The notes under the pieces are model-generated. The model searched no databases, had not been told where the DNA came from, and worked only from the letters and a program-made list of their open reading frames with translations. Source: Oscillospiraceae bacterium (GTDB lineage Bacteria > Bacillota > Clostridia > Oscillospirales > CAG-272). From it: DNA of 45,190 nt. Of this stretch, positions 28,126-35,974 are shown one piece after another; the stretch's first letter is position 1; every line of letters starts with the position of its first letter. The position numbers were made by a program, and so were the translations under genes. The DNA is taken from assembly GCA_015065335.1 (NCBI GenBank), contig SVQM01000005.1, forward strand, positions 1 through 45,190. The letters run 5' to 3'.

Positions 28126-28360
28126 TTTCCTGCTCCATATTCCGAAACAGGTCGGAATCAAAAAAGTCCTGTATTGTTATATCAAGGCCGTCGCATATCT
28201 TTTTTACTGTGGAGACTGTGGTGCTGTTGTTTCTTCCGCTGATTATATTGTTCAGCGTAGATTGTGTTATTCCGCAAATAGTAGACAGCTTGTTTATCGT
28301 AATTCCCTTTTCCCGACACAGCTCTTTTATCCGATATTTTGTTGCCTCCCCGATGGTCAT
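28118..28360 (-). CDS. XRE-family HTH regulator
   Basis: MTIGEATKYRIKELCREKGITINKLSTICGITQSTLNNIISGRNNSTTVSTVKKICDGLDITIQDFF. Confidence 0.93.
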   Translation of the reverse strand: MTIGEATKYRIKELCREKGITINKLSTICGITQSTLNNIISGRNNSTTVSTVKKICDGLDITIQDFFDSDLFRNMEQEIK

Positions 28361-28429
28361 ATATTTCCTCCAATATATACTATGGTATAATTTTAACCCA
28401 ATTGAATTAAATTAGTTACCCCAAAAGAG

Positions 28430-28458
28430 TTGACAATTTCAAGAACTTCAGTTATAAT
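28430..28458 (+). promoter_or_regulatory. Consensus sigma-A promoter for the four-gene operon
   Basis: TTGACA (28430-28435), 17-bp spacer, TATAAT (28453-28458). Confidence 0.75.
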
Positions 28459-28498
28459 ATCACTTGATAAATGTTACACAGATGTTAAGGAGTGAATT

Positions 28499-28978
28499 AT
28501 GTCTACTATATATACTATCAGCAGTTATTTCGGTTATTTTCTTCCCATGATAGTGTTCATGGTTCTTGCCGTGATTTTTGCACGAAGATTTGCGGCATGG
28601 ATCCTATACGGTGCAGGTGCTGCTGTTGAACTCATATCTCTTGTAGGTAATCAAAAAAAGTACCGCTTATTTGGTCTGGAAGAATTGATGAAGCCGTACT
28701 GGATGATATATCTGGGGATACTTGTTGTCGTAGCTATTATCATTATTCTTCGTCGGTACGGTCAAAGCTGCACGAAAAATCCGCAAGATAACACCGATAT
28801 CCTCAAAAATAAAAATATTTATGAGACAAAAGCACAATCTGACAGTCCGATTGAACTTCCAAAGCGTGTACATCGGTGGAGATGCTCTTGCGGAAACATG
28901 ATAACCTCTGAACCGTGTCCCTATTGTTCGGGTGGTAATGATTCAGAGGAGAAGGAACAATCTCCCGAAGATAACTGA
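28499..28978 (+). CDS. Membrane protein with C-terminal zinc-ribbon-like motif
   Basis: About three hydrophobic segments, then WRCSCGNMITSEPCPYCSGG. Confidence 0.7.
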   Translation: MSTIYTISSYFGYFLPMIVFMVLAVIFARRFAAWILYGAGAAVELISLVGNQKKYRLFGLEELMKPYWMIYLGILVVVAIIIILRRYGQSCTKNPQDNTDILKNKNIYETKAQSDSPIELPKRVHRWRCSCGNMITSEPCPYCSGGNDSEEKEQSPEDN

Positions 28979-29001
28979 GTTATATAATAGGAGAATACAT
29001 T

Positions 29002-29460
29002 ATGACATATATTTCAAAAAAATGTCCCCAATGCGGAAAGGTATACGAAAGAGATTCATATTCCGGACACCCATCAAAGGAAAATCGCACGAAATACGGA
29101 AGTCCCATTAAGGTTTGTTTGAATTGCGGAGCTGTTTTCAATGATGATGATTACCGTGAGATAGAGATCTACGGTATAAGAGAGGTTGACCTCATGAGAG
29201 TGTCACCCTCCACCTATGTCTACACCGCAATAGGACTTTTTATCGGTATAGGCTGTGTTGTTAACGGTGTCTTGGCAGGATGGATATTTGTAGTACTTTC
29301 TGCGTTTCTTTTTTCTTATGAGTTTTTCAGCTACAACAAGAGACAAAAGATATTAAAGGCGGAAGCAGAGGCATCTAAGCGAAGGATGCAAGATCCCGAG
29401 TACAGGAAAATTCTGAGATCCTTCGGATATCCTGTTTCGGGCAGAGATCTGAATGAATAA
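29002..29460 (+). CDS. N-terminal zinc-ribbon membrane protein
   Basis: KKCPQCGKVYERD ... KVCLNCGAVFNDDDYRE, then hydrophobic pair YVYTAIGLFIGIGCVVNGVLAGWIFVVLSAFLFS. Confidence 0.7.
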   Translation: MTYISKKCPQCGKVYERDSYSGHPSKENRTKYGSPIKVCLNCGAVFNDDDYREIEIYGIREVDLMRVSPSTYVYTAIGLFIGIGCVVNGVLAGWIFVVLSAFLFSYEFFSYNKRQKILKAEAEASKRRMQDPEYRKILRSFGYPVSGRDLNE

Positions 29461-29486
29461 TAATCTAATATATACGAGGTATACAG

Positions 29487-30302
29487 ATGAATAACGGAAA
29501 TTTTGCCCATGACCTTACGGAGGAAGAGCTTTCCGGAGCAAGAGCTGTTGCGAAGAAATTCAACAAAAGAGATAACATACTAAAATTTGTACTTATAGGC
29601 ATGATCGTCGCAATAATAGTTCTCCATAATGTGGATGTAGAAAGCTACAATTACAAGACAGTACCTATTGAGTATTCTCCCATGGCAGAGGAGAGCAACA
29701 CCGGTGACTATTGTTATGTGGACACCATCGGCGCATTTGAGATGTTTGAGATGGAAGAAGTGATCTACAGAGACGGGTACAAGATATCCTCGACCGGTAT
29801 TAAGACCACATATTATCTGGCGTATGATACAGATGGATTTATCTGTCTTCTGAGCATAGACGGCTACGGAAAAAGCTCTCTTGATTCAATGCTGGCATCC
29901 GATACGGAGAATATGCGCTTCTACGGCACGAAGACATCTGCTCCCGAGGATTTTAATATGGATGAGATCAGCTATTATCTTGACAATATCGAATCGGAGA
30001 ATATGGCAGAGAACGCTGCGGATTCTATGTCTGAGGACCGCAAGACTATAAAAAAGCTGTTTGATCAGTACGACATACTCAGTGTAAAGATAAACCCTCT
30101 CACCGAAAAAACAGTTCGGGACGGACACACCATTGCATACACCTTATTATCTTATCTGAAGATCGCTATTCTTATCTCCATCGTTGGCATCCTTGTGGCA
30201 AAGAGTATCCTTAAAAAGAAATGTGTAGCTGATATTCAGTCAGAGATCGCAAAGGTACGTATAAAAAAGGCAAGTGAAAATGTCACTGAACAAAACCAAT
30301 AA
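29487..30302 (+). CDS. Two-TM membrane protein with ~170-aa loop, unknown function
   Basis: Hydrophobic ILKFVLIGMIVAIIVLHNV and AYTLLSYLKIAILISIVGILVAKSIL flank a polar domain. Confidence 0.6.
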   Translation: MNNGNFAHDLTEEELSGARAVAKKFNKRDNILKFVLIGMIVAIIVLHNVDVESYNYKTVPIEYSPMAEESNTGDYCYVDTIGAFEMFEMEEVIYRDGYKISSTGIKTTYYLAYDTDGFICLLSIDGYGKSSLDSMLASDTENMRFYGTKTSAPEDFNMDEISYYLDNIESENMAENAADSMSEDRKTIKKLFDQYDILSVKINPLTEKTVRDGHTIAYTLLSYLKIAILISIVGILVAKSILKKKCVADIQSEIAKVRIKKASENVTEQNQ

Positions 30303-30320
30303 GAATGGGAGTTAAGGAAA

Positions 30321-30779
30321 ATGGGAATAATAGTTTATTTCGTCACCGCAATTATTACTGCTAGCGTATGTATTATTGTCGCAATGGCTGCGGGGTTAAA
30401 TACTATGTCGGGAGCAGTACCTGTGGTGATGTTTATAATATCCATCGGGGTTGCGACATTTGTTCATAAGAATTTTAATTCTATGCGAGAAAAAGCACAC
30501 ATCAACCACCTCAAAAAGATCCCGAAGGATATCAAAAAAGCAGCAGATGCCGCAGGCGTAACTCCCTTTGAGTACATAAAGCCCAAGGTAAACTCCGGCA
30601 TCCTCAGCGAGTGCGAACATCTCAGATGCATCACGAATGATATTGAAGCATTTCTGATGGGATGTGTGAGAAACAAAGCGATCCCGAAATCGTATATGCC
30701 TGTTCTGTATGCAGAATACACCACGCCGAAGGATCTTTACGGCACGAAGAATGCGTGGTCAAAATATAACGAGAAATGA
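30321..30779 (+). CDS. Small membrane protein, unknown function
   Basis: Two N-terminal TM segments followed by a soluble tail; last gene before a strong terminator. Confidence 0.6.
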   Translation: MGIIVYFVTAIITASVCIIVAMAAGLNTMSGAVPVVMFIISIGVATFVHKNFNSMREKAHINHLKKIPKDIKKAADAAGVTPFEYIKPKVNSGILSECEHLRCITNDIEAFLMGCVRNKAIPKSYMPVLYAEYTTPKDLYGTKNAWSKYNEK

Positions 30780-30791
30780 CAAGAGAACAGC

Positions 30792-30831
30792 CAATAACCC
30801 GTTACTACAGCTTTGTGGTAACGGGTTATTT
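30792..30831. terminator. Intrinsic terminator of the four-gene operon
   Basis: AATAACCCGTTACTACAGCTTTGTGGTAACGGGTTATTT. Confidence 0.85.
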
Positions 30832-30868
30832 GAGCTTATCGGAAAGCCGTAGGTTTTTCGATAAGCTC
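30832..30868. repeat. Hairpin with CCGTAGG loop (family G)
   Basis: GAGCTTATCGGAAAGCCGTAGGTTTTTCGATAAGCTC; same loop as 43060-43076 and 43177-43201. Confidence 0.6.
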
Positions 30869-30878
30869 ATTTATATTT

Positions 30879-31316
30879 CTACAGATATATTCTCATATCC
30901 TCGGCAAGATCTGCCTCAAGTCTTATTATCCTGTCGCAGAGCTCATTTGCCTTTTCCGTCGCTCCGCAGTATTGGTTCTTGTATCTGTGGAGTGACTTCA
31001 TTCCCATATAGCATCCGTCGTAGATGAGATCTGCCACAGTGCTGTCGGAAAAATCAGCCGCCATCTTTACGTTTGTCTTCATCCAGCTCATGCTTTTCGC
31101 CATTGTATTAGGCTCCTTGCCTCCGGAGCCCTCGTCGGCAAGCTCACGCTCCACCTCTGAAATAAGCTTCTCATGCTCGCTTTTGCCGAGCATGAGCTTT
31201 TTTTGCAATTCCTTATCCTCTACATAATCAAGGACTTCACCGATGGAATCGGCACCCATTCTGAGTCCCGCATCGCACTCCTTCAGGAGCTTTACGGTAT
31301 CTGTTTCTATAAGCAT
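30879..31316 (-). CDS. Putative helical (DUF2383/ferritin-like-type) protein
   Basis: MLIETDTVKLLKECDAGLRMGADSIGEVLDYVEDKELQKKLMLGKSEHEKLISEVERELAD; start at 31316. Confidence 0.6.
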   Translation of the reverse strand: MLIETDTVKLLKECDAGLRMGADSIGEVLDYVEDKELQKKLMLGKSEHEKLISEVERELADEGSGGKEPNTMAKSMSWMKTNVKMAADFSDSTVADLIYDGCYMGMKSLHRYKNQYCGATEKANELCDRIIRLEADLAEDMRIYL

Positions 31317-31355
31317 AAAAATACCTCCGGTTTTGATGTTCCGGAGGTATTTTTT
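31317..31355 (-). terminator. Hairpin with U-tract that contains the Shine-Dalgarno of the downstream gene
   Basis: Minus strand AAAAAATACCTCCGGAACATCAAAACCGGAGGTATTTT; GGAGGT lies in the 3' arm close to ATG 31316. Confidence 0.75.
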
Positions 31356-31393
31356 CCTCAAAGCATTCGTTTTATGCAAAAACGGCATTTATT

Positions 31394-32155
31394 TTATGCA
31401 AGCTCCGCCGCCGCCGCAATGCAGGCTCCGAGCCTTGCATATCCCTCGGAGTTGAGATGAGCCTGATCCGCATACATGGGATAGGGTGCCTCATACTCCT
31501 TTGTGGGATCATAGTCGGATGCCATCACCTCAGGGGAATGGCAGTAGTGCTTCCAGTTGTATCTGCCGATGCCGCTTGTTTTGAATGCATTGCAAACGTA
31601 CAGATGATTCTCGCCGCCGATCTTTTCGATCAGCTCCGCCATAGTCTCAAGACTTCGTCCCGAGCCCTCGGGGAAATCCTCGTAGCCGTTTCTGTAGATC
31701 CAGTCATATCTTCCCGAGCAATGCGGTGTTACGAGCATGATGTGACAGCCGTAGTTATCCACTCTGTCCATAATTTCATATAGTCTGTCTATAACGTATG
31801 CAAACTTGCCTCGGAGAGTGTTGTTTTCGGGATACATGTCCCCTCTCTCGCCGTATTCCATGTGCCGCTCATTATAAGGACCTGCAAGGATGATAAGATC
31901 AGCCCATTTTACCTCATCGTCGGAAAGAGGCCCAAATTTGCCGTTGCATCCCGTGTGAGGATCGTACCTCATATCGTTTTCCTGTGCTCCGAGTCCCTCG
32001 ATCATATCGATTATACCGATGCCGCCGTAGGCGTGGGTCTTTACGTTGCACCCCGTGAGCCTTGCCATCTCAGCCTGCCAGCGTCCGTCTGCCGCAATGC
32101 TGTCACCGATGACGAGCACGTTTTTCCCTTCCCATTTGCTTGGTATTCTGTCCAT
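31394..32155 (-). CDS. SGNH/GDSL-type hydrolase
   Basis: KNVLVIGDSIAADGRW (block I GDS), ADLIILAGPYNERH, YADQAHLNSEGYARLG. Confidence 0.85.
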   Translation of the reverse strand: MDRIPSKWEGKNVLVIGDSIAADGRWQAEMARLTGCNVKTHAYGGIGIIDMIEGLGAQENDMRYDPHTGCNGKFGPLSDDEVKWADLIILAGPYNERHMEYGERGDMYPENNTLRGKFAYVIDRLYEIMDRVDNYGCHIMLVTPHCSGRYDWIYRNGYEDFPEGSGRSLETMAELIEKIGGENHLYVCNAFKTSGIGRYNWKHYCHSPEVMASDYDPTKEYEAPYPMYADQAHLNSEGYARLGACIAAAAELA

Positions 32156-32217
32156 ATCTGCCTCCGATCATTAAAATCATGGCATAATTATATCATAAAC
32201 AAGGCAAACTTTCAATA

Positions 32218-33111
32218 TCATCTGTTCGGTATGCTTATTACTATCTCCGTATGATCGGGGGCATCGGTACGAGATGTAGAAACGGGAACACCTGCACGTT
32301 TTATGGTATCCACTGCACGGTCTATGGAATTACAGAACAGCTTTATGTCACGTATCCCCATTTTTACCTTTTGCCCCGAATGCTCCTTCGCCTCCTCCTT
32401 CGGCATAAGGAGACGGTCTATGTATTCCTCCGCCATGGCTACGTTCATTCCTCTTGTAACGATCTGTCTCAGTGCCGACATCCGTACCGTCGGCTCCTTT
32501 ATCCTGAGTATCGCTCTTGCGTGGCGTTCCGTAAGGCCCGCTTCAAGGATGTATTCTATCTCGTTCCGTGACAGCTTCAAGAGTCTCAGCTTGTTCGCCA
32601 CATAGGACTGGCTCACCGACAGCTTTGATGCGGCTTCCTCTTGAGTAAGCTCATATTTTGTGATAAGTGATGCGATCGCTCTCGCCTCCTCGAAAATATT
32701 GAGATCCTCCCTCTGGATATTCTCGATTATGGCAAGCTCCTCACTTCTCCTCGGATCTGCGTTGATTATGATAGCGGGTACCCGTTCCATTCCGAGAAGC
32801 TTTGCCGCACGAAGCCGCCTCTCTCCCGCCACAAGAGTATATCTCCCCGTTTCCTTCTGATATGTGACCGACAGAGGCTGAAGTATACCGTAGCTTTTGA
32901 TGCTTTCCGACAGGGACATAAGTGCCTCCCCGTCAAAATACCGCCTCGGCTGTCCCGGATTCGGGTCGATCATATCTACGGGGAGTTCCGTAAATCCGTC
33001 ACTCTCCGCACCTTCACACTCCTCATCCTCATAAGGAGGAAACAGCTCCGCAAAGCTCACCTGCGGCTCCTCCTCCGTCTTCTTTCTGAATCCTTGAAAA
33101 ATTCCCGTCAT
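32218..33111 (-). CDS. noc: ParB/Noc family nucleoid protein (Noc-like)
   Basis: LPVDMIDPNPGQPRRYFDGEALMSLSESIKSYGILQPLSV; VAGERRLRAAKLLGMERVPAII; ELAIIENIQREDLNIFEEA; Noc-like C-terminus DIKLFCNSIDRAVDTIKRAGVPVSTSRTDAPDHTEIVISIPNR. Confidence 0.75.
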   Translation of the reverse strand: MTGIFQGFRKKTEEEPQVSFAELFPPYEDEECEGAESDGFTELPVDMIDPNPGQPRRYFDGEALMSLSESIKSYGILQPLSVTYQKETGRYTLVAGERRLRAAKLLGMERVPAIIINADPRRSEELAIIENIQREDLNIFEEARAIASLITKYELTQEEAASKLSVSQSYVANKLRLLKLSRNEIEYILEAGLTERHARAILRIKEPTVRMSALRQIVTRGMNVAMAEEYIDRLLMPKEEAKEHSGQKVKMGIRDIKLFCNSIDRAVDTIKRAGVPVSTSRTDAPDHTEIVISIPNR

Positions 33112-33382
33112 TTTTCATACTTCCTTTTCGTTGTTTTGTTATTCCCCGGGTGATCCCGTGCCCTTATTCTATCATCCTCCACGTGACGAATCGGGTGGGT
33201 TTCTCGGTCAGTTTTATATATGTTTTTGACTTTGTTTTTCGGGAAAGGATGTACTTACTCTAAAATTACTGACAGGTCGGGAATTCCGTTGACGGATGAC
33301 GGGTTTTTGTACCCCTTGCCGCCATGTGAGTTTTATTATCGAAGTTTTTCAAAATTATTCCGAAAATTGTAGGAAATACCCG

Positions 33383-33411
33383 TTGACATATGTGCTGATG
33401 TGGTGTACAAT
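33383..33411 (+). promoter_or_regulatory. uvrB promoter
   Basis: TTGACA (33383), 17-bp spacer, TACAAT (33406). Confidence 0.7.
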
Positions 33412-33418
33412 ATACTTA

Positions 33419-33430
33419 GAACATATGTTC
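33419..33430. promoter_or_regulatory. LexA (DinR-type) SOS box
   Basis: GAACATATGTTC, matching the Gram-positive GAAC-N4-GTTC core, between the uvrB -10 and RBS. Confidence 0.85.
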
Positions 33431-33444
33431 AAGGAGGGGCAGCA

Positions 33445-35451
33445 GTGGAAAATTCAAAACCGTTTAAGCTCGTGTCCCCGTACACTCTCACGGGAGATCA
33501 GCCTGCGGCTGTGGACAAGCTCGTTTGGGGGATAAACTGCGGATATAAGGATCAGGTTCTTCTCGGAGTTACAGGCTCAGGTAAGACCTTCACCATGGCG
33601 AACATCATTGCAAGGCTGAACAGACCTGCTCTGGTGCTTGCGCATAATAAGACATTGGCGGCTCAGCTCTGCTCGGAGTTCAGAGAATTCTTCCCCGAAA
33701 ATGCAGTCGAGTACTTCGTATCCTATTACGACTACTATCAACCCGAGGCATACGTTCCGGGAAAGGATATGTATATTGAGAAGGATGCTTCCATCAATGA
33801 TGAGATCGACAAGCTGAGGCACAGCGCCACATCTGCTCTGTTTGAGAGGCGTGACGTGATAATCGTTGCATCGGTGTCCTGCATCTATTCTCTCGGTCCT
33901 CCGGAGGAGTATTCGGGGCAGGTCACATCTCTCCGTCCGGGAATGGAGATATCACGTGATGAGCTTGCGGAGCATCTGATAGATATCGGCTACGACCGAG
34001 GTGATATTGACCTTATTAGAGGAAAATTCCGTCTCAGAGGCGACACTCTTGAGGTGATGCCGTCAAATACTACCGACAGCGGTATCCGTGTGGAATTTTT
34101 CGGAGATGAGATAGACAGGATATCGGAGATAGATCCGCTTACGGGGACGGTAAAGGCTCGTGTGAATTATGCGGCGGTATATCCTGCGACACACTACGTG
34201 ATCGCCCCCGAGATGAAGGATCAGGCTTTTGCTGAGATCGAAGCGGAGCTTGAGGAGAGGGTAGCGTTCTTCCGTGACAACGGAAAGCTCATCGAGGCTC
34301 AGCGTATCGAAGAGCGTACCCGATACGACATGGAGATGCTTCGTGAGATCGGATATTGCAGCGGAGTTGAGAATTATTCAAGAGTTTTTGCGGGACGTGA
34401 GCCCGGCTCTACTCCGTACACCCTACTTGACTATTTCCCGAGGGATTTTGTGACATTCATCGATGAGAGCCACGTGACACTGCCTCAGGTAAGAGGCATG
34501 AGTGGCGGTGATCGTGCGAGAAAGCAGAATCTTGTGGATTACGGCTTCAGGCTTCCGTCGGCTTATGACAACAGACCGCTTTTCTTTAACGAATTTGAGG
34601 AAAAGCTGGGACAAACTATCATGGTCTCGGCAACTCCGGGAGAATATGAGCGTGAAAATGCGGGGCAGGTGGTCGAACAGCTTATCAGACCTACGGGACT
34701 TATCGATCCCGAGATAGAGGTGCGTCCCGTTGCAACTCAGGTCGACGATCTTCTCGGTGAGATTCGGGAAAGGGTTGCCGAGGGCGGACGTGTGCTTGTG
34801 ACCACTCTTACGAAGAAGATGGCGGAGGATCTTACGGGATATCTCGATTCACACGGCATTCGTGTTAAGTATATCCATCACAATATCGAGACCATGGAGC
34901 GAATGGAGCTTATCCGTGATCTCAGAAGCGGTGTATTCGACGTGCTTGTGGGAATAAATCTCCTCCGTGAGGGAATAGATCTTCCCGAGGTAACTCTTGT
35001 GGCGATCCTTGATGCGGATAAAGAAGGAATGCTCCGAAGTGAGACGGCTCTCGTGCAGATCGTCGGACGTGCGGCGAGAAATGTAGGCGGTAAAGTAATA
35101 ATGTACGCCGATACGGTAACACGTTCGATGAAGGCGGCGATAGACGAGACCAACCGACGCCGTACTATCCAGCAGGCGTATAACGAGGAGCACGGCATCG
35201 TTCCGCAGTCCGTCAAAAAGGAGATCCGTGAGCTTATCAGGATCGGTACTCCCGACGGTGGATCAAAAAAGCGCAGCAAAAAGGGCGAAAAACCCCGTGT
35301 GGATGTGCCAAAGTCTGCATCAGACAAGGAAAAGCTGCTTGAATCACTGCGTGCAGAGATGCGCACCGCCGCAAAGGAGTTACGCTTTGAAGAAGCTGCT
35401 TATCTCCGTGACAGGATAAAAGAAATTGAAATAACGAAGGTCGGAGAGTAG
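33445..35451 (+). CDS. uvrB: Excinuclease ABC subunit B
   Basis: [87 protein letters not shown] start with AAGGAGGGG RBS. Confidence 0.97.
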   Translation: MENSKPFKLVSPYTLTGDQPAAVDKLVWGINCGYKDQVLLGVTGSGKTFTMANIIARLNRPALVLAHNKTLAAQLCSEFREFFPENAVEYFVSYYDYYQPEAYVPGKDMYIEKDASINDEIDKLRHSATSALFERRDVIIVASVSCIYSLGPPEEYSGQVTSLRPGMEISRDELAEHLIDIGYDRGDIDLIRGKFRLRGDTLEVMPSNTTDSGIRVEFFGDEIDRISEIDPLTGTVKARVNYAAVYPATHYVIAPEMKDQAFAEIEAELEERVAFFRDNGKLIEAQRIEERTRYDMEMLREIGYCSGVENYSRVFAGREPGSTPYTLLDYFPRDFVTFIDESHVTLPQVRGMSGGDRARKQNLVDYGFRLPSAYDNRPLFFNEFEEKLGQTIMVSATPGEYERENAGQVVEQLIRPTGLIDPEIEVRPVATQVDDLLGEIRERVAEGGRVLVTTLTKKMAEDLTGYLDSHGIRVKYIHHNIETMERMELIRDLRSGVFDVLVGINLLREGIDLPEVTLVAILDADKEGMLRSETALVQIVGRAARNVGGKVIMYADTVTRSMKAAIDETNRRRTIQQAYNEEHGIVPQSVKKEIRELIRIGTPDGGSKKRSKKGEKPRVDVPKSASDKEKLLESLRAEMRTAAKELRFEEAAYLRDRIKEIEITKVGE

Positions 35452-35496
35452 GAACGGTCGAGGGAGACGGTCGAGGTGGCGGTTAAGGTGACGGTC

Positions 35497-35561
35497 GCTT
35501 TTTCGTGAAAAAGCTCCGCAAAAAGCTTTATCCTACTACAGACATATAGGTATTCTTAAAT
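35497..35561 (+). repeat. 3'-UTR structured repeat, copy 3 (family E)
   Basis: GCTTTTTCGTGAAAAAGCTCCGCAAAAAGCTTTATCCTACTACAGACATATAGGTATTCTTAAAT. Confidence 0.6.
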
Positions 35562-35568
35562 ATTAGCT

Positions 35569-35863
35569 GTAAGGCAACATACGTTGCCTTACAAAAAAAG
35601 CTTACAAAGTGTATCCAAATGTCGAATTTTCACTTCGTTAAATTCGACCTTGCAGGATCCCTTTGATAACGGTAAGACGATCATCTTACTACAGTGATAC
35701 AGAAATAAGGATATACAATTATTCCTCCGTAGTGTATCGCCTTACGCTCGATTCTCTATCTCCTTGCCGCTATATCACTATCGGGATCCTTACATCATAC
35801 CGTTATCTTGGATCTGTTCCATCTTACCTGTTTTATTTTGCAAGGCAACGTATGTTGCCTTGC
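35569..35863. repeat. ~295-bp imperfect palindromic element in uvrB-uvrA spacer
   Basis: Outer hairpins GTAAGGCAACATACGTTGCCTTAC (35569-35592) and GCAAGGCAACGTATGTTGCCTTGC (35840-35863) are near inverted copies; inner arms share inverted GATAACGGTA and AGTGATA motifs. Confidence 0.75.
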
Positions 35864-35899
35864 AACTAACGATCAAAGTAACACTATATGGTTACACAG

Positions 35900-35958
35900 T
35901 ATAAAAGTTTTTGGGAAAGAGCCCGAGAAAACCCTTTTTTCAAAAAGGGTTTTCTCGG
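35900..35958 (+). repeat. Palindrome with AAAGTTTTTG box (family F) upstream of uvrA
   Basis: TATAAAAGTTTTTGGGAAAGAGCCCGAGAAAACCCTTTTTTCAAAAAGGGTTTTCTCGG. Confidence 0.75.
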
Positions 35959-35974
35959 AAAAGAAAAAATAATC

